64,000 nt of DNA from Echria macrotheca. Taxonomy: Eukaryota; Ascomycota; Sordariomycetes; Sordariales; Schizotheciaceae. The notes under the pieces were generated by a model. The model had not been told where the DNA came from. It did no database searches and worked only from the letters and a program-made list of their open reading frames with translations. This document shows positions 22,709 through 35,122 of this stretch, one piece after another. The stretch covers positions 1-64,000 of the forward strand of contig MU839844.1 of NCBI GenBank assembly GCA_030411725.1, in the 5' to 3' direction. Position 1 is the stretch's first letter; each line of letters starts with the position of its first letter. Both the position numbers and the translations under genes were made by a program.

Positions 22709-25700
22709 TTAATAATCGTGTCCCTCGTCCCTGCTCATTTCCGCAGCCACCCCCTCATCATAAGCTTCCCTAGTTATACCAATCTCTTCCCACGGATTTG
22801 GGCCTAGAGCATCAACATCCATGGTATCGCCGACCGGAACGGTTTGGTTCCCCTGATTCTCGACCGCGGCATCGGCATCCATGACATCGCCTTGGGCTGG
22901 AACGTCCTGCACCACCCGATGCTCGACCTCTGGAATACCGTCCAGCCACCACGGGACCTCTCTGTGGCAGCCGTGGAAGACCTGCGCGAAGGCGGGATCA
23001 GTCTCGGCTTGCTGGCGAAGGACGCGCTCTTCGATGGTATTCATGCCCATGAAATGGTAGATCTTGACCAGATTTTGCTGTCCGGTGCGCACGCAGCGGG
23101 CCTTGGCCTGGCGGATGACACGGGCGCGCGTGGCTGGGTTCTCGTGCATGTAGGGCGTGGCGAAGATTATATGGTTCGCGACGACAAGGTTGCTGCCCGC
23201 GCTGAGCTCGCTGTCAATATCCAGCAGGCAAACGCGGCCGCCGGCGCGCTGTTTGAACTTCTCGAGCAGCTCAGCTGCCCTCCGGATGTTCTGGGCTCTG
23301 CCGGATGTGCTGACAGTGAGTTCCGAGATATGGGTGAACGAGATGTTGGCGGCAGTGAAACCTCGTTCGAGAGCTCGGAGCATGGGTTTGAACTGGGCGA
23401 ACACGACAATGTATTCTTCCGAGCTGATACCGTTGATAAAATCGACAATCTGGCCGACTCTGTCTTTCTGAGCGTTGCTGTACGCGTAAATAGAGGAGCA
23501 TCGGAGGATGGGGCTCTCAAAGGTGAGCGCGCCGCAGTTGTCGGCAATACACTTGACGTCGACCTTTTGACGGCATTCCAAACAGATGAGATGGCCGCAA
23601 GAGACAATCAGGAAGCTATTCTCGTTGGATTCGAGCTGCTGGCCGCAGTGCTCGCAGGCATCGTGGCAGTTGTATCCTTCCATGAGTTGCGCGAATCTGC
23701 TGGCAAAGCGAATTTCGCGGCCCACGGCCTTGAGGTCCTCCCGGGTGGCATTGACTCTCTCCAGGGTGTCTTTGATGACGTCTATGGTGTCGGCGAAACT
23801 GGACTCGTCCGAAGCGAGCGGAAACTGGTCGTGGGTGGGCACATGGCCTCGGCCATCTCGATAATTGATCATGGCCTGCCACCCGTTGGTGTGCATCCAC
23901 AGGAGTCGCTTGAGGGCCGACACCTTGGCCGTCTCGGCGACCTCGACGTTGGCGCTTCTCAGCTCCTCCACAAGCTTGGCTTTGGTCCATCCAGAGTACT
24001 CGTCTCCGACGCCGCTGTCAGGGAGCTTGCGTTTTGCTCGTATCAACGCTAACAGCAGCCCACTGCCAATATTGCTTGACGGTGCAAACCCCAGAGGGGC
24101 TTGGCCATACTGCAAGGCGAGGTTGTCGTTGTTGTCGCCCGGTCTCCCGGCTCCAGGAAGTCGACCAAGCGGGCCATGGGATCGCGCCGCGCGACTATCC
24201 TCCGAAAAGAATGCATCCATGGGTATTTCTTGGTTGGGATTCGACTTCTTCCACAGGCGCGAAGCAGCCCTCAACAGGAACTGGATGTCGCTATTGTCGA
24301 GAGTCGTGAGCTCTTCTTCGGTTAGCTGGAAGAAGTCTGGCCAGGAGAACACTAGCTCGTCCACGCCAGCGAAATCGCTTTGCAAACGGCTTAGATGGTT
24401 CCTGATGCTGGACACTTGTGGGCTATCAGCAACCCCGACGCCGCGCACGAAGTGTTGCAGCCACTCCCTCATGAACATAGCCTTGTCAAATAGAAGCCTG
24501 AGTCGCTGCTCAAGCGCCGCCTCTCGAGCCACCAGCGCTTGATGAAGTTCGGCGGGCGACTTGCTACGGCCCACGCCGCACGCCGACAACAGGAGAAAGA
24601 TTCTCGCCAGCCGCTCGTCTCCCTTCGAGGATGCCTTCACATGCCCCTCCATGTCGATCATGGTCCGGATATCACTCGGGAGCAGGGAGTAATCATGGTT
24701 GGCCTCTTGCAGCTCCCTGGTTGCGACGAAATATGTGGCTGCTATGCCACGCGTCATGGCCGCTGGCGTGACAATCTCCTCGGTACGAGTCCTGCAGTCG
24801 TCCTCGAGGTTGTTGGCACGGTAAAATTGGGCTACAAACCTCTCTGCTTGGTGGTGGCGATGGACAGCCAGGTCGACCGTCTTGACTGGCGACAGGAGGG
24901 CTCGGAACTGTTCGCTCTTCGTAAATTCGTTTGTCGGCGGACCAACACAAACTGCTGGGAGACCAGGCGGCATCTGGGGCTCGGGTCTGGCCACATGAAC
25001 GCCGAAGATTCGGGCGGTCCGGCAGATGTCCTGTAGGTTGTCCATCTTGGGCGTTCCCGAAAGCAGCCATTTGCACGGGGCGATGGCGTGCTTCACAAAG
25101 AGCTCGACCAACTCGTTCTCGTAAGAGAACTCGTCCCAGATGATGCGGGCGAAGCTAAAGTTATGGATCCAAGTCGTGGTCCACCTAGACGGCTGCGTCT
25201 CCTTCATGGTGGGCTTCTTCTGTGACGCTGCCTCCATCTCGTCGTCGATTTCACCATCGTGGGGCTGCTTTCTCTTGCCTTTTCGCGAGCTCGGCTGGAC
25301 AATCCTGGCTTCTTCGTCCTGGAATCGCTCTTGGGCCCTTCTGCGAATCGCTGGTATGAGGATCTCGTTGACCTGCTTCTCGCCATCAGGGATGGGAGTG
25401 TTGATGCCCAGCGACCAGTAATACTCGCTGATGGCCCGACTGTTGCTGACGACGCTCTGGTAGTGGTACTCGAGCTGCCTGCCGGTGAGCGACGCGTGTC
25501 CAACTTCGGTGATATCGACCTGGTCGGAAAGAGTGCACAGCTGCTTTCTGTAAGAGGCGTCGCTGAAAGCAGCAGAGCTGATAATTATGATATCGGCTTC
25601 TGTGACCCGTTGGAGCGTGGCTTTGGACACGTCCGCGAAGGAGTCGAAGATCAGGACCTTGTAGTTGGGGCCGAGGAACTTGAGGGCTTCTGACTGCCAC

Positions 25701-28700
25701 TGCTTCGTGATGTGCGCCGGCACAATGATCAGCGTAGCGCGGAGCGTCGTAAACGCGCTGCGCTGCCGTGTGCCGGCATGCTGGAACACCTCGGGCAGCA
25801 GCTCCGAAAGCGGATCGGATGTAGTGCTCTTCTAAAGCTCCTGCATCTCGATCGTCGCCTCGCAGTCGCTGTCGACCTCATGCTGGTGGTCGATGATAGC
25901 CAGCATCGTGACAGTCTTGCCGTAGCCCACCTCGTGTGCTACAACACCACCCTTGGCGCAAAACGGGAATGCCTTGTCAATGACCGCCCTTCCAACGACA
26001 CGCATGTGAAGGCTTGGGACGACCTCCTCCTCGATCTCTTCTTCTGCGAAGAAGTGGAGCGCCCGCTCTCTCATCACCATCCAGCGCACGGCGTGCAGCT
26101 GTCCGGGCCGCAGCTTGTGTCCCTGGCGAAGGAAGCGTGGAGGGTCGCCGAGGGCCATGATCTCGGCTCTGGTGGCGGCTGAGCACACGCCGGTGGTGGT
26201 GACTGGCTCACAGGGCCGCAGCTTCTCACTGAAGTCGGCGAATTCCGTGTCGACCGGCGGACAGTGGTCGAGCTGGACCGTCACGTAGGTCCTCACTTTG
26301 ACCTTGAGGAGAAGTCTCCTCAGCTCACCGCTGGACGGGTAAGCACCAAGGAGATGCGTCACCGCCTTTCCGGTGAGCACCGCCGGCTGCAACCCCACCA
26401 CGACCTCCAAGGAGGCCCCCTCACCTTCACCTGCCCCGGCCTCGCGCCTGGCCCCGACCGTCACCGCCTTCTGGATCGACTTGAGCCGGTCCTCGTACCG
26501 GCCCAAAAGGTTGGCGTCTTCGACCACGACGCCGCCCTTGTGGTAGCGGATTTCTGGCGCCGCAAGGCACCAGAAGCCTGGGGTGTGGACGGGGAGCCAC
26601 TTCCCGCGAAGATGGCCCAGCCCGTCGTCCTCGTCCTCTTCAGCGCGCTTGGGGACAGGGCGCTTGGGAAGGTTCGCTGACTGGACCTCCCCGGCGACAA
26701 ACCCGGCGTGCTGAAGGAACGAGTCCCTCTCCGTCGCTGGGAGCTTCACGTAGTGTCCGCCGGAAAATGACCCGACGTCCACGCGAAGCATCCGTGATGC
26801 ATTGAGCTCGGGGAAATCCCGGAGCCCAGCCGTGACCTTGGCCAGCACCACCACGGCAGTACCATCGCTGATCCTGCCGGCAGCAACACCCCAAGCGACC
26901 TTGGTCCGCTTCCACGTCGATCCATCCGACAAGGTATCGGGCCCGGCCGACGTCCTCCAGTAGCCCGGCCAAAAGACGTCCATGGTCTGCGGCTCGGAGC
27001 CTGCCGCATCGACATCGGCGACGAAGGCGCCGGGCTTCACGTGCATGAATACCTCGCGGTATTCATGCACCTCATGCTTTCGCGCATCGGCCGTCCACAC
27101 GAACGAGTCGTGTTCTGGGCGGCCGAGCGGAGTTGGGTGCAGCATGAGGAAGACCCGGCCATGGTTCTTGCCGTCGCCGCCGTTGTCCTTGACCATCAGG
27201 GCGTCTCTCGGCGTCCCGCAGTTTGGCCTGGGCGAGTAGCTCCCGCAAACTACCTCGTCCATGTGCCGCATGTGCGAAGCGACGACGCCTTGGAGGTTGT
27301 GCTTTGGCTGGAAATGCCCAACCTCCAACCGGCCGCCGTCGTGGACCTTGACGGGCACCGTGAAGTCCTGGCGCTGGTGCACCCAGACAGACCACCTGGG
27401 CAAGCGATTCCACTGACCCTGCAGCAGCACGCGCGCGATGGGCTGGTAGTCTATGTCCAGTATCTTCATCAGCTCGGCGCGTCTGTCGTGGCTAGGGCAC
27501 ACCATGATATAAATGGCCGCGGCGTTACCCGTCATCACCACTCGAACAAGACTCTGCTTCGCCTTGTATGATACCGTTACGACGCCGGTGATGTGGATGG
27601 CGTCAAGGTAATAGACTACCTCCTGGCCGAGAATCTGGCCGACAACCTCGCGGTATGCATCTTCCTTGACTTCCCTTAGGAGCTGGTCGACGTCTGGCAG
27701 GGGAGCGAGTACCAGCCTGTCTGGCAGGAGCTTACGAAGCTCCACTTTGGCGCCTTGACCCAGGTGCCTGATCTCCAGCTCTGCGTCTGGAACATAGTTG
27801 TGCTCAGGATTGCCGTGACACTCTGAGCAGGCAGTCGCTCCGCAGTCTTGACAGGAAAGCCAGTGGTGACCATGCTTCCGGGGGATGACGGTATTCTGGC
27901 AGAAACAGATGCGACACGACACCCTCACCACGTCGAGGATTGGCTCCCATGAATCTGCTAGATGGATCATCTTCCTGGGTCCTTCCGCATCCTTGAGTGT
28001 GCCTGGGTCGACTTGATTCATATACGCGGCCGGGAAGATGGCATCACCAGGAGGAAGGGCGGTGAAAAGATCAGGCTGGATTGCGGCAGCGGCGAGGAGC
28101 AAGGAGATTGTAGCCGCGGACACCACAGTAACTGTCATTGCGTTACCAGCAAGATCTTGCAGCTGGGCCTGTGTCTCGGTCGAGAGCGTCATGCGGTCGA
28201 CGGGCATTCCTTGGAGGGCCATGACCTCAGTGCCGGTCAAGGGACGGCCGCGGTTCGAGAGAATGGGCTGGCCGGAAGGTGTGATACAGCCTATAAGACC
28301 GATTCTGTTGAAGGGGTTGGTCGATGTCATTAGAGTTTGACGGTCGACGTTCTGGCTGACGTCCAGCAACATTGGCTTGAAGCGGATATCAGCCTTTTGC
28401 TTCAGACCCCAAGCAACCGAAATGTCCATCAGGTCGTTGACACGCGTTGGCTGGATTTCCCAGTAACCACGCCACGAGTCATACGGGAACTGCTGGAAGA
28501 TGGCCCTGCCTCCTCGCGTGACCTTCTTGCTGAAGGGATTACACCCTTCCTCGAGTCCGTACCTGGCACGGATCTCACTATGACGCAGACTGCAACTATC
28601 CCAGCTGCTAGAAGACCGGCTAGCCTGCTTGGTCTCCATTTCCGCCCTGGACTGGATCGTGGAAGGATCGTCATCAGGCTTTAGGAAGGCCGTAACCGGG

Positions 28701-30799
28701 GCTGACGCCTGGCGCGCGCTCTCCTCCATGAGTTTTGCCCAGAGATTGACGAGCTTCATAGCGGTGGCTGCGCGGTCCTCTGGCTGGTCCAAGGGCAAAC
28801 CCTCCATGGTGCTGGTAATGCGGGTGGAGTCGACGGCTACAAGATATCCTCGTTGCCGAGTCTGCGGGACATAATACTTCTTGCTGTCAAGAGTGACGAA
28901 CTTTGCAGCGTAGCCAATTTTCGGGAATATAAAATCTTGGTACATCGACCAGGGGGCCCCGCTGACGTTTTCCATGATGATTGCTTTTGGACGGCGATCA
29001 ACGATGAGCTTCAGCGCTGACAAGAATGTCCGACTGGACTCTCCGGCGGCGCCGACTTGGTCTCGGATCAGTTGGACATCCTGCTGTATTGTAGCGACGA
29101 ACGACTGGTCGATCATGATCATGGGCGGCTCCGCGCTCTTGTTATATGAGGCGAGAAGCCTCTCAACCGCCATCAACTCCCCTCTTTTGTTGTTAAGCGT
29201 CGAATAATCCACACACGAAGTGCCTGAATAAAGGATATCGAGTTCTTGAGTCGGAATGGCAACCTTGTGGCCACCTGCTGCGGTACTACGACAAAGTTAG
29301 CCAACTGAAAGATAGGACGCGCATAAGGGTTCAATGGGACAGGGGACTTACGCTGTTCCATCGGTACTGGTGGCAAGCTCCACAACATCACGGAAGATGA
29401 TAGTATCCGGCGGCAGGTTCCTCCGAATGAAGGCCTGCTTGAACGGCTCTATCTCGCAGCTAAAATGGTGGACAAAGTCTATGACGGCGCCCTTGCCAAC
29501 AGACATGCATCCTTCCTTCAAGAGGGACAGACCGATGATGGGTGCGTCGGTGCCCGAACACAGAGTCGCAACATGGAGCTTGACGGGTTTTTTCTGCAGC
29601 TTACCCATGATCTCGGGGTTGTGTCGAAGGATCAAGTCCTCAGCCATGTCCTCAGGCCGGACGAGCGGCTTGGATAAACGGTCGATACCGGGCTGCTCAT
29701 CATCAGGTCGTTGGTTCTGCATACTAAGACGCTGATTTTGACTGCTGGTCTGGTCTCCGTCGGGTAGCTGACCGTCAGAATGCTGGGTGCTAGGACGCTC
29801 TCCGCTAGCCTCTTGTTCACGATGCTGATTCTCGGCAAGCTCAAAAGCCTGCGGCGGTACAGGATGCTGCTGCGCAGGGGGGTTCTGGACACGCTCTGCC
29901 TGGGGAGGCTGCTGTCGGGGAATCTGAGGCTGGGAAGCCTGCTGCGGTACAGGATACGGATATTGCTGTGCTGGATACTGCTGCGCAGGGTGATTCTGGA
30001 CACGCTGTGCCTGGTGAGGTTGCTGTGGGAAAATTTGCTGCCCGGGGGCCTGCTGCGGCACAGGATTCTGCACATATTGATTCTCAACAGGCGGCGCCTG
30101 GAAAAGCTGCTCGAAAAGCTGCTGCTGCTGTAAACGCTGCTGCTGCTGGTAACGCTGCTGCTGTACAAGATGCTCTCTGCCAGGCTGCTCTTCATGCTGG
30201 TAACCAGGCCACTCATTTTGAACCTCGGGACCGCCTGTCTGAGGAGAGACTTCTGTCTGAGGCGTCCAGATATCCGGGTAATTGCTGCCAGCGTCATAGC
30301 TGTGGGTTGGACGCGTGGCGGCGGGCGGGTCAACGAAAGGGCCAGGGGCGGCATAGCCATGGTTATAAGCTCCGCCTTGATACGTGCCGATAGCTGGCTC
30401 AATGAAATTGGCTGGCTGAGACGTCCCGGTATTGTAAGAAGGCATCGCATGCGCAGGAGCAGGAATCGCCGGAGCAGGCACAGGCATCGCTGGAGCGGGA
30501 GCAGCCATTGCCTGAGCGGGAGCAGGCATCGCCAGAGCAGGAGCAGGCATCGCCTGAGCGGGAGCAGGCATCCCAGGATAGGGCAAAGACTGCTGACTGA
30601 CGGCAAGAGGTGCCAAGGGATTTGAGCCATGCCCGCCTTGAGGGACACCGCTGGAAGCATCCCTGTCTCTCTGTTCTTGCTCTCTCGCTCTCCTGCGCTG
30701 CTCGGCAGCTCTCTCTCGTTGCTCCTTAGGCCGAAGACCATTCCTAGTATTACGGCCCCTATTCTTGGCCCCACCGCCTTTGTTCGGTTTGGGCGGCAT
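22709..30799 (-). CDS. DNMT5: DNMT5-type DNA methyltransferase / RING / SNF2 helicase, interrupted by an in-frame TAG
   Basis: Exons 29352-30799 and 22709-29285, joined over a 66-bp intron, give 2674 codons. Residues 1-395 are disordered, Gln-rich and repetitive. The C5-cytosine methyltransferase domain follows: LHVATLCSGTDAP (motif I, about 403), SGTSCVDYSTLN (catalytic Cys, about 504), AIIMENV (about 587), RQRGYL and GNAMTVTV (about 868). A Cys-rich finger (about 938-978) comes next. The SNF2 half has HEVGYGKTVT (Walker A, about 1603), IIWDEFSYEN (about 1868), a RING at about 2366-2405 (CEHC..CGHLICLEC) and a C-terminal helicase lobe with RQAKARCVRTGQ. This order defines DNMT5, an ATP-dependent maintenance methyltransferase for CpG sites. 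Codon 1634, soon after Walker A, is TAG (25832-25834), in frame with intact sequence on both sides. No downstream ATG could restart the helicase sensibly. It is either a nonsense allele, a sequence error or a missed short intron. Confidence 0.85.
30441..30572 (-). repeat. 21-bp coding tandem repeat in DNMT5 N-terminus
   Basis: About six degenerate 21-bp units encode seven residues each (MPAPAQA, MPAPALA, MPAPAQA, MAAPAPA, MPVPAPA, IPAPAHA). It lies within the disordered N-terminal tail, upstream of a long Gln-rich tract. Confidence 0.8.
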
Positions 30800-32796
30800 T
30801 TCTGTACAAGTTAGATTGGAACCTAGAACGGACGTCTGGGACTAGCTCTTACCGATGGATAATCGAGACAGAATCTGATTGGAGAGCTGATCTGCGACTG
30901 TACGACAACTGAGCTATATGCTTTGCTGTCTGAAGCTGCTTTAAATTCAGCACCTGAGCAATAGAGGTTAGCCTAGGCGCAATTTACTGAACCGAAGAAG
31001 AAAAAACCTTGACTTACTTGGCGGAAATCGAGAAATATCCTCGATTCTTGTATCTGAACGGAGGAAATTGTGTCAAAGTCTATCAAATCGCGCTGCCAAC
31101 ACGAGTACGAGTCAGATTAGTACCAAGAACTTCGCGAGACCACAAGATTTGTGAGGGTTCATGGATACCAGGTACCATCGAGATTAATTCAAACTGACCA
31201 GAGGAGCGCGTTGCTCTGGGCCACCGCCTGAGAGCAAACAAAGGCCAAGTGATGGGTGTCTGCGACCGGAAGAGGGCGGCCGTGACACACACAGACGGAA
31301 AGACAGATAGAGAGAGAGAGAGAGGCAGAGGTCGAGATAGAGGGAGAGAGAGGCGGGGAGAGAAAGAGAGTTTGCGCATACCTGATCTGGATCTAAAGGT
31401 GAGGCGACTTGATGAGAAGATCGCCGGCTTGACGGACGGCGAAGGGAGATTTCTGGTGTTTTCAATCTGTTTCCCCGAGGAGAGAGAGGACGCGAGATCA
31501 AACAAGACCACTAGCAAGATCGTGGCAGCAAGAAAAGAAGAGTCAGAGAACGGAAGAGAAACAGTTTCAACTTGGCTGTGGTGTTGTGACTGTGGGAGAT
31601 GGGTACGGAGTGGTCTTGCGGACTGGACGATCTTGCTTGGAGGAAGAAAAGAAGAGCGATTGTGGAAGAGAGGCGAGGGGTTTTGAAAAGAAATTACTGT
31701 GGCCCAGACCGGAGGCCGATCCTCGACAAATACGATCGGCGGTATTAGTCGTGATATCAACGAGGGTTGTGCCCTCGCCGACTAATACGGGCGCTCACGA
31801 TGTTTGGCGGCGGGCCCGCCGGGACTGATAGAAACGCCGATGTCCACGGCAAATTCATCACGGAAGACCCCGGAAAGACCAGACATACTCCAGCCTCTGG
31901 ACTTGTTAAAGATCACATCACTATGACTGGGTACCCTCAAGATTTCATCACGGTGGACTATGAAGAGGCATACTTTAGTCCGAGGACTCCTCGGGGGTTC
32001 TATCAAGATGGTGGGATGGTATGCGACTGGAACCATTCACTGCTTCGTTGCGGGGGTCCCGGGGTTTTCTGGTGCTCTGACTGACCACTGCGGAACCAGT
32101 CCTCACCTTCCCATGGGCTCTATGAGATTCAAAGTTCAGTGTTTTCAAGAAACAGGATGTGAATAGAAGCCAGCCAACCAAGGGCGTCTCGGTTTAGCCA
32201 TAGGTGGACTTGTAGCTACCTAGTGAATGTAGTTGGCTATTTAAAGTGCGAGGCAAGTATGTACCTTGACTTACCTACCTAGGTAACTTTGATGACTTTG
32301 CCCAAAGAAATCCTCCTCAAGGATCTACGAGACACCTTTGCTTCGCTGTGATATAAGAGCAATATCGCCCCGTACAATGTCAATGGTATCTTGTTTGCCA
32401 GAAAACAGGTGGCTTTCAGCATCAGTACAGGATCACATAAAGACCTAGCCCGGGTTGATGATCTCAAAACAGTTATGAGTTGGGTCTAGGAGCATATTCG
32501 TGCAGCTGACTCCTCTACCTGTTAAGGAACTGCCGGCTGTAATCGCCCTGGAGCGCCATGTAAACAGGCACTTATCTCGTCAGGGGGTGGCGAAGCTGGG
32601 TGCCATCAATGAAAGGGATGTGGCTGAAGAGTGTGGCGTCATCCCAACCGCTGCGAAATCGGGGGGTCCGTGTTTCCTCGTTTGATGGTGCCACAACGGC
32701 CTCTTTAACTACTACCAGACTCGCAATTGACATCCTTTTCCCCAATCCCACGAACTGCTCTTTCGGATTTGGTGAAATCGGGACTGGATTAACACA
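30800..32796. other. Divergent intergenic region (2 kb)
   Basis: It separates DNMT5 from the 2H phosphoesterase gene. It holds a GA-rich low-complexity tract at about 31307-31370 and one ACCTAGGT palindrome at 32277-32284 inside TTACCTACCTAGGTAA. Open frames over the GA tract (both strands) are low-complexity and not believable genes. Confidence 0.5.
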
Positions 32797-33967
32797 ATGG
32801 GATCCCAGTTGGAGCTGACGGATATCAAGAACAAGTTGGAGGACTTGTCAGGCGTTGAGCTCAGTCCTGGCGAGAATCCTTACGAAGCCCTGATTAATGT
32901 CTGCCAGGGCCGTCCTGTAAGAGAAGATGGCCAGCAGTCTTCACTGCATTTCACTTCATCTTTGATGACCCGGACTGTTGAGCTCGTCTTGAATTCTAAC
33001 ATTGCTCTTCCAGGCAGAGATCCAGTCGCTGTATTCTGTCCATCGAACCGCTCGGAATGCTCAGCAGCGAGATAAATTCCTGTCGTCTGATTTCACGGAA
33101 CTGATCATTGATCCTTTCCTCCTCCGGCTCGAAGACCCGACCATTGAACCTGGATTCTACGATCCGCGCAACTGTCTAGTTTTCTGGGCGAGGCCCCCTA
33201 ACCATATCGTGAAGCTTGCCGCTCATCTGCAAAACCTTCTGAAGGATGCGGCCCCCAGTAAGTCTACTACCACTGCGTGATTTCCCTGGCCTGCTGCGAT
33301 GCGCAGTTAGAAACGGGACCTAGGACTAACTGGCTTCCGCGTTCTGGATCTGTGGCTTATGCCTATTCACCGCATGCACCTGACCACGCTGGAGATTGCC
33401 TTTGCTCGAACGTCAGAGGAGATTGAGGACCTGGTATCCCAAATTCGCCCAGGACTCCCAGCTTTGACAAATCTCACCTTCAACTGTCGCTCGCGTTTGG
33501 TAAAACCATGGATCTCATATGATCTTTCTGCCTTTGCCCTTTCGTTTCTACCTGCCGCCGGGGAGACTCTGCTCACTCCAGGGCCGATCCAGCCACCGTC
33601 CAAACAGGGAGCCAAGCTCGGGTCAGCCGAGGCCGATGGATACACATATCACCATCTTCGACGCGATGCCTTCGGAATTGTGCAGGACGCAGGTGTACAG
33701 GTTGGGTCCAGATACGTGGTGCCAAGTGCTCACATCACCCTCGGACGCTATCTCACTCAGGACGACCATGCAACTCCGGAGCTGCGCAGGCATTGGATTC
33801 GCACCATCGACACCATCAACAAATGGCTTGAAGACGAAGTCTGGGATGTCAGTGATGGGGACTTCGTCGGCGAGTGGATTGTAGGCCAAGAGCGTGGTTT
33901 GGAGGCTCGATGCGGAGCGCTTTGGTATGGAGGAGGACGGTCCCTCATGTCTGGGGAGGGTTTCTGA
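32797..33967 (+). CDS. 2H phosphoesterase-superfamily protein
   Basis: Exons 32797-32916, 33014-33257 and 33324-33967 give 335 residues with closing phases. The first intron has a good CTAAC branch site. The second 3' splice site (CCTAG at 33323) was chosen for frame and is less certain. Two His-x-Thr motifs about 115 residues apart, RMHLTTLEIAF (near residue 140) and SAHITLGRYL (near 257), are the paired catalytic signature of the 2H superfamily (RNA ligase-like / cyclic phosphodiesterase fold). Such enzymes act on 2'-5' or cyclic phosphodiester bonds in RNA or nucleotides; the substrate here is not predictable. The N-terminal third (YSVHRTARNAQQRDKFLSSD, then FWARPPNHIVKL) looks helical. 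ATG context ACAATGGG is good. Confidence 0.75.
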
Positions 33968-35122
33968 TGAGAGGCGCTTTTTTTCAGTTACAGTGTATTT
34001 GCGGGGGGAAACAGGCCTATAAACCGCCTGAAACTGCATGTGGTGGCCTGCCAAGGTACCTACCTACCTACCTATGTTCACAGACGGAAACCACCATAAA
34101 ACCAGCAGTTGCTCGTCCCCTCCCCCTACCTTACTATCTGATCAGCAGACTGACGGTCAGTTAAATGCTTGCGTGAAGGCTTGGTCCAGGATATGAGGCC
34201 GCTTATGAAACTATGAAAACTTTTGAGTCTTTCTCCGCGAGTCTTCTTCGTCTCCTCGCCAAGCTGTCACGGCAAAAGCCGTTCCACTGCATGTAAAATC
34301 AGTTGGGGTAACTAGCTAACGTTACCAACTTCAGTTAGTGCCGTGCCTCCACAAACTGCCCCGAGTAAGCTACCGGACGGGCCACGCTGGCCCGCAGCGG
34401 CACCCTTTCCGCTGGTTAGCAATCTGAATCTGTCGCTTGCCCCATGCTTTCCAGGTCTTGGTGGCGTTCTGTGTAGGTACGAACAACCTCCTCCCCGCGC
34501 CGCGGTCACCACACCTCAGATCGTCACACAGACATATACTCTCCATCCCGCGTCGCGGGTTCCATATTCTACATACGTGCGCGGCTTTTGTCTGCCGCGT
34601 CCGCCCTATGATGCACTTCTTCGCCGTCACAGCCCCGCGCCCTCGAGTTTCCACGGTCGTTTGCTAAATCCGACCAACTTGACCACCTTTTCAAGTCGCA
34701 GCGCTGTTCGGTCGTCGCTCATCCGTTCGAACCGCAGAGCTGGTTATTTCCTCGACAGCCGCCGGCTTCCCGCGATCTTCCTTTCTATCCCCTCGACTCC
34801 GGCGACGCGGGGCACCCGCTTATGTATACATTGGCAGAGAGTATTCATGTTGGCGATGTGGAATGGTGCTGGGCCTCGTTGAAAGCCAAGATCACCGGGA
34901 CAGGGATCGAAAAAACTTTGCCATTGCGAGAAGCGTTGAGAGGTCGACTCAGTTATCAAGGGTTGGGCAGACTGTGTTGTTGGACGAGAGGGTCGTCGGT
35001 CCCGCCGTCGACGGGTGTTGAGCCGCAGAGCAACACTCGAGGCCCCAGTCTCGGCCTTCATCTTGTTGTGGTTGGTGTTAGATGCGGCCGCCTCTTCGCC
35101 CTTCAGCCTTCTACCCCTAGAT
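33968..35122. other. Intergenic region and RasGAP leader
   Basis: About 1.15 kb with a short (TACC)n run near 34058-34073. The RasGAP frame is open back to a GTG at 35015, but its first ATG is 35123. A spliced upstream exon of that gene cannot be excluded. Confidence 0.5.

Noticed and set aside
22844..24052. 402-codon plus-strand frame
   Set aside because: It is antisense to the DNMT5 helicase half, which has clear motifs.
35015..35122. 36-codon upstream extension of the RasGAP
   Set aside because: It starts with GTG; although hydrophobic (ILLWLVLDAAA) it is not a believable signal sequence for a cytosolic GAP.
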